NCBI RefSeq assembly: GCF_029094545.1
Contig: NZ_CP117835.1
Location: 910,001 to 974,000, forward strand
Direction of reading: 5' to 3'
DNA from: Alkalihalophilus pseudofirmus
GTDB taxonomy: Bacteria; Bacillota; Bacilli; Bacillales; Bacillaceae_D
Length of the DNA: 64,000 nucleotides
The position numbers were made by a program, and so were the translations under genes. Positions 25,637-33,883 of this stretch are shown here, piece after piece. The first letter of the stretch is position 1; each line of letters opens with the position of its first letter. The notes under the pieces are model-generated. The model worked only from the letters and a program-made list of their open reading frames with translations. It searched no databases and had not been told where the DNA came from.

Positions 25637-27685
25637 ATGTATCTTGATGAGAGGAGCAACTCAATTTTAAAAAAAGTTGTCAGTAATCCAGATATATCCA
25701 ATAAAGAATTGGAAAATAAGTATCGTTTGTCCCGAAGACAAATCAGTTATAGCTTCAGTAAAATTAATAGCTGGCTAAAGGATAATAATTACCCAACTAT
25801 TACAAGAACGAACAGTGGTAATTTTATTGTCAATCCTATATTAATTGATTTATTTGCAGATAACACAGAAAATAATTCACCAACTCAATATATTCCATCA
25901 GAAAAGGAACGTGCTGAGTTTATTATCTTAATACTTTTAAGCAGTGAAGAAGAGTTATCGCTAATTCACTTTTCAAGCGCGCTTCAAGTTAGTAAGAATA
26001 CTATTTTACGAGATATGAAAGCAGCTCAAAAAATGGTGAACCAATATCATTTGGAAATTGCATACTCTAGAATGCATGGCTATGATGTGGTTGGAACAGA
26101 GTGGAATAAACGGAGGCTGCTTATAGATGTTTTAAGGGGAGTCTTTAACATCTATAAAGGAGAAATCTATATTCAACAATTTGTTCAAATATCTTCTGCT
26201 AATATTGAAAAAATAAAGGAACAAATGGTTGAAGTTGAAAATCGTTTAGAATTAAAGTTTATTGACGAACGAATTAAAATACTACCTTATATTATTGCAG
26301 CTCTATTAAAGAGAATTAAGAAGGGCAATTTATTAAAAGATTCCTATCATATACACTACGATGAGTTATCCGATACAAAAGAATTTGAGGCAGCGGAAAT
26401 TTTAATACAAGATATAGAGAATATCCCGAAGGAGGAGAGGTTATTTATTACGCTTCAACTTTTAACCTCTAACGTATTAACATCCCAATTTCTAACGGAA
26501 AGTGAATTGCCTCACTTAAAAAGAGCTTTAAAAGATAGTTTAGAGTTATTTGAGAAAAAAGCATGCATTATTTTTAAGGAAAAAGACGCTCTTTTAGATA
26601 GATTAGTATTGCATATGAAACCTGCATATTACCGAATCAAATATGCTCTTACAACGGAATATTCAATACTTAATAAAGTGAGCGAAGAGTTTGAAGCTAT
26701 TCATTTCATCGTAAAAGACTCAATTAAGCCGTTCAAGGATTATATAGGAACCGACATTCCTGAAAATGAAATTATGTTTATCACTATTTTTATTGGTGGT
26801 CACCTTATTAATAGTGGGGAAACGATTTCTTTTAAGAAAAAAGCTGCTGTTGTATGTCCGAATGGAGTTTCAATTTCAAGACTGATGGAAAATACTTTAC
26901 GAGATTTATTTCCTGAGTTTTATTTTTATCAAGCATTTTCGATCCGTGAATTTGAAAAATTAGATTTAGACTATGATCTAGTATTTTCACCAGTCCCTCT
27001 ACAAACAGAAAAACATCTCTTTATAGTCGATCAATTTATAACAGATTTTGAAAAGAGGCAGTTGAGACAGAGAGTAATGCAAGTGATTTTTGGTTTGAAT
27101 TCTTCTGTTGTGAAAATTGACCAGCTCATGCACGTAATTGAAAAACATGCAGATATTCATGAAAGACCAGGCCTTGAGAAAGCACTTCAAGAATATTTTT
27201 CACTTAAAGTCGCTACTGAGGAAACCTCAACAAAGAAAGGGGAGCAGTTAACTGATTTTATTACATCAGATACTATCCAGGTAATAGAATCTGTTTCAAG
27301 TTGGCAAGAGGCACTCTCACTAGCAGCTGCACCTTTACTAGAGCAAGGAGTAATAACAGAGCAGTATATTACAGCTATGAAAAATCAATATACAGAAATG
27401 ACACCTAATATAGTTCTTAGATTAAATGTTGCTATTCCTCATGCTCGGCCTGATGATGGGGTTCATAAAGTGGGAATGAGCTTACTAAAAATCAAGGAAG
27501 GACTGCTTTTTAAAGAGAATGAGAGAGTACATTTAATCGTAGTTATTGCAGCAGTCGATAAGAATCAACATTTGCAAGCCCTACTCCAACTAATGAAATT
27601 AGCAGAAAAGAATGAAGTTATTCATGAGATAAAGAATGCTGAAGATGCAGTGAACATTCATCAATTGATCAAGACTGCCCTGTAG
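25637..27685 (+). CDS. PRD-containing PTS transcription activator (MtlR/LicR/GatR type)
   Basis: A 682-residue DNA-binding activator regulated by PTS phosphorylation. N-terminal helix-turn-helix domains lie at about residues 5-65 and 90-150. PRD1 is at about 180-290 and PRD2 at about 295-400, both with conserved His. An EIIB-like domain lies at about 410-490 with Cys in VVCPNGVSIS, and an EIIA domain at about 535-680 has the active-site His in IPHARPD. This is the full MtlR-type architecture. It heads an operon with an orphan EIIB and two dehydrogenases, so it should sense flux through this polyol PTS and activate its promoters. GGGGG lies about ten bases before the ATG. Confidence 0.9.
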   Translation: MYLDERSNSILKKVVSNPDISNKELENKYRLSRRQISYSFSKINSWLKDNNYPTITRTNSGNFIVNPILIDLFADNTENNSPTQYIPSEKERAEFIILILLSSEEELSLIHFSSALQVSKNTILRDMKAAQKMVNQYHLEIAYSRMHGYDVVGTEWNKRRLLIDVLRGVFNIYKGEIYIQQFVQISSANIEKIKEQMVEVENRLELKFIDERIKILPYIIAALLKRIKKGNLLKDSYHIHYDELSDTKEFEAAEILIQDIENIPKEERLFITLQLLTSNVLTSQFLTESELPHLKRALKDSLELFEKKACIIFKEKDALLDRLVLHMKPAYYRIKYALTTEYSILNKVSEEFEAIHFIVKDSIKPFKDYIGTDIPENEIMFITIFIGGHLINSGETISFKKKAAVVCPNGVSISRLMENTLRDLFPEFYFYQAFSIREFEKLDLDYDLVFSPVPLQTEKHLFIVDQFITDFEKRQLRQRVMQVIFGLNSSVVKIDQLMHVIEKHADIHERPGLEKALQEYFSLKVATEETSTKKGEQLTDFITSDTIQVIESVSSWQEALSLAAAPLLEQGVITEQYITAMKNQYTEMTPNIVLRLNVAIPHARPDDGVHKVGMSLLKIKEGLLFKENERVHLIVVIAAVDKNQHLQALLQLMKLAEKNEVIHEIKNAEDAVNIHQLIKTAL

Positions 27686-27705
27686 AAAAAATTGGAGGTA
27701 ATTAT

Positions 27706-27990
27706 ATGAGTATTCCAACGGTGCTAATTGCATGTGGAGCAGGTATTGCTACTTCAACGATTGTGTGCGAAAGAGTTGAAACGTTATTTAAGGAACAGAA
27801 AGTTCGTGCTCAGGTCATCCAATGCATGATTTCAGAGGTTTCATCCCTCCAGGACGGAGCAAGTTTGGTGATTTCGACAACCATTCTTCCGCGAGCCTAT
27901 AACATACCTTCAATCATTGCAACAGCTTATATATCTGGGGTTGGTATGGAAGAGCTGGATCAAAAAATACTGAATCTTTTAAAAAATTAG
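27706..27990 (+). CDS. PTS EIIB component, galactitol type (first copy)
   Basis: 94 residues with the phospho-acceptor Cys10 in IACGAGIATST, the GatB signature. It phosphorylates the polyol during transport, receiving phosphate from EIIA. It is 20 bp after the regulator, behind GGAGG, while EIIA, a second EIIB and EIIC are 3.5 kb downstream. The position next to the regulator suggests it may mainly relay phosphate to or from that protein. It is similar in length and motif to the second copy at 31902. Confidence 0.9.
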   Translation: MSIPTVLIACGAGIATSTIVCERVETLFKEQKVRAQVIQCMISEVSSLQDGASLVISTTILPRAYNIPSIIATAYISGVGMEELDQKILNLLKN

Positions 27991-28007
27991 CAGTAATAGG
28001 AGGAGCT

Positions 28008-29054
28008 ATGAAAGCCGCAGTGTTGCATTCAGAGAATAGGATTATCTATCAAGAAGTAGATATTGATCATTGTAAGGAAGATGAAGTAAAGGTACAAGTA
28101 ATGGCAGCGGGTATTTGTGGATCTGATACCCATAAATTAATGACAGAGTGGAAGTATAGTTTGCCAGCTATTATGGGTCACGAGTTTTCAGGCTTGGTAG
28201 TAGAAAGAGGGAATGCTGTTACAAATGTTGAGGTTGGTGATAGAGTTGTCGCCATCCCTTTTACCCCTTGTAAGAAGTGCAGTTATTGCAATAGAGGAGA
28301 GTTCTCTTTATGTGAGAATCATGGAATGCTTGGGTCGAAATCACCTGGTGGATTTGCTGAATACGTCAATATAAAAGCAACTAATGTATTACCTATAAAT
28401 GGAATTGATTTTGAGGAAGCTGCGATGATCGAACCTCTCGCAGTAGCTTTACATGGTGTGCTACATATACATCCTCGAATTGGGGATAAAGCAGCTGTTT
28501 TTGGAGTTGGAACAATTGGGATTCTAGTTATTCAATGGTTGAAGATTGCTGGAGTAAAAGAAATTATTGCAATCGACATATCCGATGAAAAATTAGAAGA
28601 GGCCAAAATGATGGGGTGCGAGAGAACAATTAATCCTCTAAAAGAAGATTTAGTAGAAACTGTTTTATCATACACCAACGGTGAAGGTGTAGACCTTTCA
28701 TTAGAATGTGCTGGTTCCAAAGTGACGCAAGAACAGTGTCTTCTTGTTACTCGTAAAAAGGGTAAAGTGGGGTATTTAGGCATTGCTTACTCTGATGTAC
28801 TTTTAAAAGAACGCGCCTTCGAAAGCATTTTTAGAAAAGAATTAACACTTAAAGGATTTTGGAATTCCTATTCTGCTCCTTTTCCTGGTGAAGAATGGAT
28901 AAAGAGTATTGAATATATTCAAAATGGACGGATTAAGTTAAAAGAACTAATCTCACATCGCTACAAACTTAAGGAAACACAGAAAGCATTCGATATGATG
29001 ATCAACCGAAAAGAAACGTATGGAAAAGTATTAATTCTACCAAATAAGGAGTGA
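28008..29054 (+). CDS. Zinc-dependent polyol-phosphate dehydrogenase (GatD type)
   Basis: A medium-chain dehydrogenase/reductase. Catalytic zinc ligands are Cys in GICGSD, His-Glu in MGHEFSG and Glu in IEPLAV. A structural zinc site has four Cys (CKKCSYCNRGEFSLC). The nucleotide-binding loop is GVGTIG. Closest in pattern to galactitol-1-phosphate 5-dehydrogenase. In this locus it probably oxidises a pentitol phosphate to a pentulose 5-phosphate, as described for arabitol-phosphate dehydrogenases of Enterococcus avium and Bacillus halodurans (family knowledge; substrate here is inferred). It overlaps by a few bases the ribosome-binding region of the next dehydrogenase. Confidence 0.88.
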   Translation: MKAAVLHSENRIIYQEVDIDHCKEDEVKVQVMAAGICGSDTHKLMTEWKYSLPAIMGHEFSGLVVERGNAVTNVEVGDRVVAIPFTPCKKCSYCNRGEFSLCENHGMLGSKSPGGFAEYVNIKATNVLPINGIDFEEAAMIEPLAVALHGVLHIHPRIGDKAAVFGVGTIGILVIQWLKIAGVKEIIAIDISDEKLEEAKMMGCERTINPLKEDLVETVLSYTNGEGVDLSLECAGSKVTQEQCLLVTRKKGKVGYLGIAYSDVLLKERAFESIFRKELTLKGFWNSYSAPFPGEEWIKSIEYIQNGRIKLKELISHRYKLKETQKAFDMMINRKETYGKVLILPNKE

Positions 29055-29059
29055 TCAAA

Positions 29060-30094
29060 ATGAAAGCAGTATTAAAAAAAGAAGCTGGTTATGACAAGAT
29101 TTCATTAGAGACAGTGGAGGAACCAAAAGTTAAAAATGATTTAGTGAAAATTAAGGTTGCTTTTACTGGGATTTGTGGTACAGATATTCATACGTTCACC
29201 GGTGAATACAAAAATTCAAAAACTCCTGTGGTGTTAGGACATGAATTTTCAGGAATAATTGTAGAAGTAGGGCCGGATGTTAAATATTTAAAAGTAGGAG
29301 ACCGCGTGACAAGTGAAACGACCTTTACCACTTGCGGGGAGTGTAAATATTGTCTAGAGAAAGATTATAACCTCTGTTCTAATAGAAAAGGAATTGGTAC
29401 TCAAGTGAATGGTAGTATGGCTGAATATGTGTTATCACGTGAAGAAAGTGTACATGTTCTAGCTGATACAATCAGTTTAGAGGCAGGTGCTTTAACAGAA
29501 CCCCTTGCTTGCTGTGTCCATGCTGGATTGGAGAAAACATTGATTCATAAAGATGATGTAGTGTTAATATTTGGTCCAGGACCAATTGGTTTATTACAAT
29601 GTCAAGTGGCTAAGGCACAAGGAGCTTTTGTAATATTAGCGGGAATCACCAAGGATAATGATCGTTTAGAGCTAGCTAAGGCATTAGGTGTTAATGTTGT
29701 AGTTGATGTACTAAAAGAAGATTTAGCTGCAGTAGTTTTTAAACACACTGATGGGTATGGAGTTGATAAGGTCTTCGAATGTTCAGGTGCGGTTGCGGCT
29801 TTAAATCAGGGGTTGCCTCTCGTTAAGAAAAAGGGTACTTTCGTTCAAGTTGGAATATTTGCAAATAAAACCAATCCACTCGACCAAGAAGCTATTGTAC
29901 AACGAGAAATAAACTACATAGGTACACGTTCTCAAAAGCCGAGCTCTTGGGAAAAAGCATTGCTTCTCTTAGAGGAAGGCAAGATTGATGTTGATAAAAT
30001 GATTACTAAATTTGTGGCTTTAGAAGAGTGGAGAAAAGGCTTTGAGGCAGTAATTGAAGGCAATGAAATTAAGGTGATGATTAAATCGCAATAG
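29060..30094 (+). CDS. Second zinc-dependent polyol(-phosphate) dehydrogenase
   Basis: A medium-chain dehydrogenase related to sorbitol and arabitol-phosphate dehydrogenases. Motifs are GICGTD, LGHEFSG and TEPLACC (catalytic zinc), CGECKYCLEKDYNLC (structural zinc) and GPGPIG (NAD(P)). The start is ATG 29060, eight bases after AAGGAG; a GTG at 29051 lies on the ribosome binding site. It differs clearly from its neighbour, so the locus can oxidise two stereoisomers or two positions, for example D-arabitol and ribitol phosphates (inference). Last gene of the first polyol transcript. Confidence 0.88.
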   Translation: MKAVLKKEAGYDKISLETVEEPKVKNDLVKIKVAFTGICGTDIHTFTGEYKNSKTPVVLGHEFSGIIVEVGPDVKYLKVGDRVTSETTFTTCGECKYCLEKDYNLCSNRKGIGTQVNGSMAEYVLSREESVHVLADTISLEAGALTEPLACCVHAGLEKTLIHKDDVVLIFGPGPIGLLQCQVAKAQGAFVILAGITKDNDRLELAKALGVNVVVDVLKEDLAAVVFKHTDGYGVDKVFECSGAVAALNQGLPLVKKKGTFVQVGIFANKTNPLDQEAIVQREINYIGTRSQKPSSWEKALLLLEEGKIDVDKMITKFVALEEWRKGFEAVIEGNEIKVMIKSQ

Positions 30095-30107
30095 GACTTT
30101 TACTGAA

Positions 30108-30149
30108 TTGACACTTTATTTAACTAATTGGATAAAGTGTCTTTTTTTT
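30108..30149 (+). terminator. Intrinsic terminator
   Basis: Stem GACACTTTAT / ATAAAGTGTC with a T8 tail. It separates the dehydrogenase operon from the phosphofructokinase-like gene. Confidence 0.88.
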
Positions 30150-30261
30150 GAATTTTTATCACAAAGCTATACAGTTATTCAGACACAAAAGTGAATGAAA
30201 CCTAGGTTAATGAGGAGTAATGAATGATAATATTAAAAGGTAGATGAAAATTACAACAACC

Positions 30262-30277
30262 CACACTAGGCAGTGTG
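30262..30277. promoter_or_regulatory. Short dyad before the phosphofructokinase-like gene
   Basis: CACACT-AGGC-AGTGTG, 25 bp before the start codon. Possible operator or 5' hairpin. Confidence 0.35.
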
Positions 30278-30302
30278 AAAACTAAATGTAGAGGTGATAA
30301 CC

Positions 30303-31175
30303 TTGACCAAAATTGGAATTATTAATGTAGATCATTCACCTTCAGGATTACATCAATTTCTTCAAAGAATTCTGTCACAACTATCCTCTTATGAGGTGGT
30401 GGGAATCGAATGGAATGATCACGAAGGTAAAGTGCATACAAAAGACCTTCACGAATATGCTTCATCTTATCCTGTATTGCAAACGGTTTCTTCCAATGTC
30501 TTAGAAAGATTAATTGGAGACCTTCATTTTATTAGTCGGATAATTGTTATTGGCGGGATAAATGTTTTTAAGGAATTAAAAAAAGTAAATAATCAGATTG
30601 AATTTTTGTTTGTACCTGCATCAATACACAATAATATAACATGGACTGAGCTATCTCTTGGTTATGATACAGCCCTCAATTCTATTATTGAAAGTACGTT
30701 AAAAATAAAGGACACAATCGAATCTCTCAAATATTCAATACCACGACTGTTTGGTGTTCAAATCCCGGGAGAAGCACCTTCTAAGATGCTTAAAGATCTT
30801 TCTATAGCAGTAGATGGATTTTATTTAGAAAGTCAGTCTAATCAAAATCAGTTTAATAGAGACAATAGTTGTTCGATTCAGCAATCTTTAAAGAATAATT
30901 TTTCCAATGGATTGACTTACTCATTTTTGCTATTTGATGAGAGAATATATGCGGCAAACATTCCAGAGTACTCTCTTCCTGAACTTGATGTTGATTGGAA
31001 AGTTATTCAAATTGATGAAGCACTCTGTATGGGACAAAATCCATCTGCTTTAGACCGAATAATAGCTAAGACATTTGCCAATCAGGCAGTGGAATGGGTT
31101 CATTCTCAAGCAAAATCCGAAGTCCTTTATATTGATCGAAGAGAAGTGAAAAGGAAAAGTTATTCAAGAGTTTAA
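30303..31175 (+). CDS. Phosphofructokinase-fold protein lacking all catalytic motifs
   Basis: The whole chain aligns with ATP-dependent 6-phosphofructokinase. FVPASIHNNITWTELSLG followed by YDTALNSIIESTLKIKDT (residues 103-138) mirrors VPGTIDNDIPGTDFTIG and FDTALNTVIDAIDKIRDT. GQNPSALDRIIAKTFANQAVE (in part, 244-264) mirrors the GGSPTAFDR segment. The active site is gone. The nucleotide loop SGGDSPG is NVDHSPSG, GGDGS is GGINV, catalytic Asp in TIDND is His (SIHNN), MGR is IPG, and the Arg of VQRGG is absent. Start TTG 30303 is eight bases after GAGG; GTG 30294 overlaps that site. Probably a regulatory or sugar-phosphate-sensing pseudoenzyme of the polyol locus (inference). Confidence 0.75.
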   Translation: MTKIGIINVDHSPSGLHQFLQRILSQLSSYEVVGIEWNDHEGKVHTKDLHEYASSYPVLQTVSSNVLERLIGDLHFISRIIVIGGINVFKELKKVNNQIEFLFVPASIHNNITWTELSLGYDTALNSIIESTLKIKDTIESLKYSIPRLFGVQIPGEAPSKMLKDLSIAVDGFYLESQSNQNQFNRDNSCSIQQSLKNNFSNGLTYSFLLFDERIYAANIPEYSLPELDVDWKVIQIDEALCMGQNPSALDRIIAKTFANQAVEWVHSQAKSEVLYIDRREVKRKSYSRV

Positions 31176-31207
31176 CAGTTTAGCTTGTATAGCTAAGCTG
31201 TTTTTTC
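31173..31207 (+). terminator. Intrinsic terminator
   Basis: Stem ACAGTTTAGCT / AGCTAAGCTGT (one wobble) followed by TTTTTT, starting at the stop codon of the phosphofructokinase-like gene. Confidence 0.85.
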
Positions 31208-31258
31208 TTTGAAAAACATCATCACAATGTTGTACAACCGAGGTTCAATGAATGGGGA

Positions 31259-31300
31259 TGAAAACGGATACATTTTGAACTGGTGTGATGCTACTATAAA
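31259..31300 (+). promoter_or_regulatory. Promoter with overlapping cre site, second polyol operon
   Basis: TGAAAACGGATACA (31259-31272) matches the full cre consensus. It abuts a promoter TTTTGA (31273-31278), 16-bp spacer, TATAAA (31295-31300). CcpA binding here would block the PTS-transketolase-HPr operon when glucose is present. A small palindrome GTTGTACAAC (31229-31238) lies just upstream and may be the activator site. Confidence 0.7.
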
Positions 31301-31425
31301 TATAGAAAGACAGCAGCAATCTCACATTTGCTTGAGGGTAGTTCCTTTCATCTACATTGCTTTTGAGTAATTGAAATATTGAAGTTAAATACCAAGCTTA
31401 TGATATTTATTAGGAGGAGTACAAT

Positions 31426-31905
31426 ATGCATTTTGATGAAACATTAATTTTAAAAGATATAGAAGCATTAAATTCAGAAGAAGCGATTCGAGTAATGGCA
31501 GGTAATTTATTTGAAAAAGGTCTTGTAAAAGAAAGCTATATTGATGCGATTGTGGCAAGAGAAAAGAATTTTGCTACAGGTCTTCCTACAAAAGGTTACT
31601 CAGTTGCAATTCCTCATACAGATAAAGAGCATGTAAACGAAAAAGCAATTAGTGTAGGAATTATGAAGGAGCCGGTTGATTTTGTCATCATGGGTGAAGA
31701 GAGTGAAACAACGCCTGTTAAATTAGTATTCATGCTAGCCATGAATGAAAGTCATTCACAGTTAGAAGTATTGCAACGCTTAATGCAAATTTTCCAAGAT
31801 GATAGTATTTTAAATCAAATTGCCCATGAAGAGTCAAGAACAAAAGTAAAAGATCTACTTCTAAATCTTCTACAAGTTGAATTGAAAGGAGGTGAATTAA
31901 ATTGA
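31426..31905 (+). CDS. PTS EIIA component, galactitol/fructose type
   Basis: 159 residues with active-site His64 in VAIPHTD, the signature of EIIA domains of the fructose-mannitol-galactitol group. It takes phosphate from HPr and passes it to EIIB. AGGAGGAG precedes the ATG. First gene of the five- to six-gene transport operon. Its stop overlaps the TTG start of the next gene by four bases. Confidence 0.92.
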   Translation: MHFDETLILKDIEALNSEEAIRVMAGNLFEKGLVKESYIDAIVAREKNFATGLPTKGYSVAIPHTDKEHVNEKAISVGIMKEPVDFVIMGEESETTPVKLVFMLAMNESHSQLEVLQRLMQIFQDDSILNQIAHEESRTKVKDLLLNLLQVELKGGELN

Positions 31906-32186
31906 AAAAGAAACAAATTTTAATCGCATGTGGAGCAGGAATTGCTACTTCTACTATTGTGAATGATGCAATCGAATCAATGTGCAAGGAGAATAACATT
32001 CCAGCTAACTTAGTTCAAATTAAAATCACTGAAGTTGGTGGTTATGTAGATACAGCTGATTTATTAATAAGCACAACAATTGTTCAAAAAGAGTATCCAT
32101 TCCCAGTAATTAACGCTCGAGCATTCTTAACAGGAATTGGTTTAGATGAAGCGAAAGCTGAAATTTTAGAGGAATTGAAAAAATAA
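31902..32186 (+). CDS. PTS EIIB component, galactitol type (second copy)
   Basis: Phospho-acceptor Cys10 is in ILIACGAGIATSTIV. The start is TTG 31902 behind AAAGGAGGTGA, overlapping the EIIA stop (TTGA), which implies translational coupling. It is the EIIB expected to work directly with the EIIC below. It shares CGAGIATSTIV and ISTTI with the first copy, but the rest has diverged. Confidence 0.92.
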   Translation: MKKKQILIACGAGIATSTIVNDAIESMCKENNIPANLVQIKITEVGGYVDTADLLISTTIVQKEYPFPVINARAFLTGIGLDEAKAEILEELKK

Positions 32187-32228
32187 TAGAAGATTAATAG
32201 ACATACATAATCTTCATTCACACAGTCT

Positions 32229-32260
32229 CTCGCTTTCAATTTCTAAACATTGAAAGCGAG
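32229..32260 (+). other. Hairpin between EIIB and EIIC genes
   Basis: Perfect 12-bp stem CTCGCTTTCAAT / ATTGAAAGCGAG with an 8-base loop, followed by A4 and T3. It is inside the operon and could partially terminate, stabilise the upstream mRNA, or mark a processing site that sets different EIIB and EIIC levels. Confidence 0.6.
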
Positions 32261-32290
32261 AAAATTGTTTAGGTAAAGGGGGATCCGTTC

Positions 32291-33553
32291 ATGGATCGTA
32301 TGGTTGAGTTTCTACAATCATTTTTGGCACTAGGGCCTACGGTTATTTTGCCAGTTGCTATATTTTTAATTGGAATTGCCTTTGGACAAAAAGTTGGAAA
32401 GGCTTTCAGATCGGGACTAATCATTGGTGTTGCTTTTGTGGGGATTTTCCTTGTCGTTGATTTACTTGTTAGTAATCTAGGTCCCGCTGCAAATGGCATG
32501 GTTGATCGTTTTGGTATTCAACTAAATGTTATTGATGTAGGGTGGCCAGGAGCTGCTTCCATGTCTTGGGCTTCACCAATAGCAGCTTTTATTATACCTC
32601 TGGGACTATTAGTCAATGTAATTATGCTTGCAACAAACACCACAAAGACAATGAATGTTGATATATGGAACTTCTGGCATTTCACTTTTACAGGAGCTAT
32701 TGTATATACAATTTCGGGAAGTATGATTCAAGGCTTGATTGCGGCAGTACTATTCCAAATAGCTTGTTTGAAAATAGCAGATTGGACTGCACCAATGTTA
32801 CGTGATTACTTTGATTTACCAGGTGTATCTGTAGCAACTGGAAGTACTGTATCATATGCTCCGCTTGGAATTCCGCTTGTTAAACTTCTACAGAAAACAC
32901 CAGTAATCAAGAACTGGAATGCAGATCCTGAATCCATTCAAAGACGGTTTGGAGTGTTTGGAGAATCGATTTTCATGGGTCTGATTCTTGGAATAGGATT
33001 AGGGTTACTCGCTGGGTATCCAGTAGGAGAAACGATTCAAATAGGAATGGCAATGGCTGGTGTAATGGTGTTAATGCCTCGTATGGTTAAGATCTTAATG
33101 GAAGGGTTAACGCCTGTTTCAGAATCAGCGCGTGAATTTTTAAAGAAAAGATTTGGTCAGAAGGACATTTATATTGGATTAGATGCTGCTGTAGCAATTG
33201 GGCATCCATCCGTGATTTCAACTGCGTTAATCTTAGTACCAATTACTGTTTTATTAGCTGTTATCTTACCGGGTAATAATGTTTTACCGTTTGGAGATCT
33301 TGCAACAATTCCATTTATTGTCGCTTTTATCGTGGGTGCCGCAAGAGGAAACATTGTACATTCCGTCATTGTAGGATCTATTTTAATTGCATTAACACTT
33401 TATATGGCTACAGATATTGCTGTTATTCATACGGAAATGGCAGTCAATGGCCAATTTAACTTGCCAGAAGGTACAAATTTAGTATCGAGTCTTGATCAAG
33501 GTGGGAATTTAATAAACTGGGTTATTTATAAATTCTTTGCAATTTTTAATTAA
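32291..33553 (+). CDS. PTS EIIC component, galactitol type
   Basis: The membrane channel of the polyol PTS, 420 residues with about nine to ten hydrophobic segments. Conserved GatC segments include WPGAASMSWASPIAAFIIPLG, given here only in part, and NVDIWNFWHF, plus DLPGVSVATGS in the substrate loop. GGGGGAT lies seven bases before the ATG. It is the only EIIC in the locus, so both EIIB proteins would have to serve it unless one is regulatory. Substrate is inferred to be a pentitol or hexitol. Confidence 0.92.
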   Translation: MDRMVEFLQSFLALGPTVILPVAIFLIGIAFGQKVGKAFRSGLIIGVAFVGIFLVVDLLVSNLGPAANGMVDRFGIQLNVIDVGWPGAASMSWASPIAAFIIPLGLLVNVIMLATNTTKTMNVDIWNFWHFTFTGAIVYTISGSMIQGLIAAVLFQIACLKIADWTAPMLRDYFDLPGVSVATGSTVSYAPLGIPLVKLLQKTPVIKNWNADPESIQRRFGVFGESIFMGLILGIGLGLLAGYPVGETIQIGMAMAGVMVLMPRMVKILMEGLTPVSESAREFLKKRFGQKDIYIGLDAAVAIGHPSVISTALILVPITVLLAVILPGNNVLPFGDLATIPFIVAFIVGAARGNIVHSVIVGSILIALTLYMATDIAVIHTEMAVNGQFNLPEGTNLVSSLDQGGNLINWVIYKFFAIFN

Positions 33554-33601
33554 GATTATATTTTATTATTAAAAACAATCATAAGAGAGTATGGTGATTA
33601 A

Positions 33602-33760
33602 ATGGTAGAGGGATTTGTAGATTATGCATTAGGACCACATGGAAGGTTCCTTAGTGAAATCTATTTACAATATCAATTCCCAATTAATACATTAATTGTA
33701 GGTATAGCCACTTATAAATTGTTTTTTACAAGAAAGAAGAAGTCTGCTGAAACTCATTAA
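33602..33760 (+). CDS. Small membrane protein of the polyol PTS operon, 52 aa
   Basis: An ATG start after GGTGAT, 48 bp downstream of EIIC on the same strand. The product begins MVEGFVDYALGPHGRFLSEI, has one hydrophobic segment (about residues 26-42, FPINTLIVGIATYKLFF) and ends in a basic tail TRKKKS. It is too regular for a chance frame and fills the EIIC-transketolase gap. It is probably an accessory subunit or stabiliser of the EIIC (inference). No family name recognised. Confidence 0.65.
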   Translation: MVEGFVDYALGPHGRFLSEIYLQYQFPINTLIVGIATYKLFFTRKKKSAETH

Positions 33761-33883
33761 TTCAAGTAAGAATGTTTGAAATACAAAGTCCAATTAGTTT
33801 ATTTGAATAGTTGTTTAGAAAAGTAGGAGGATAAAATCAAGTAATGTTGATACATCCTCTTATTTAAAGTAAGGAGTGATTAA

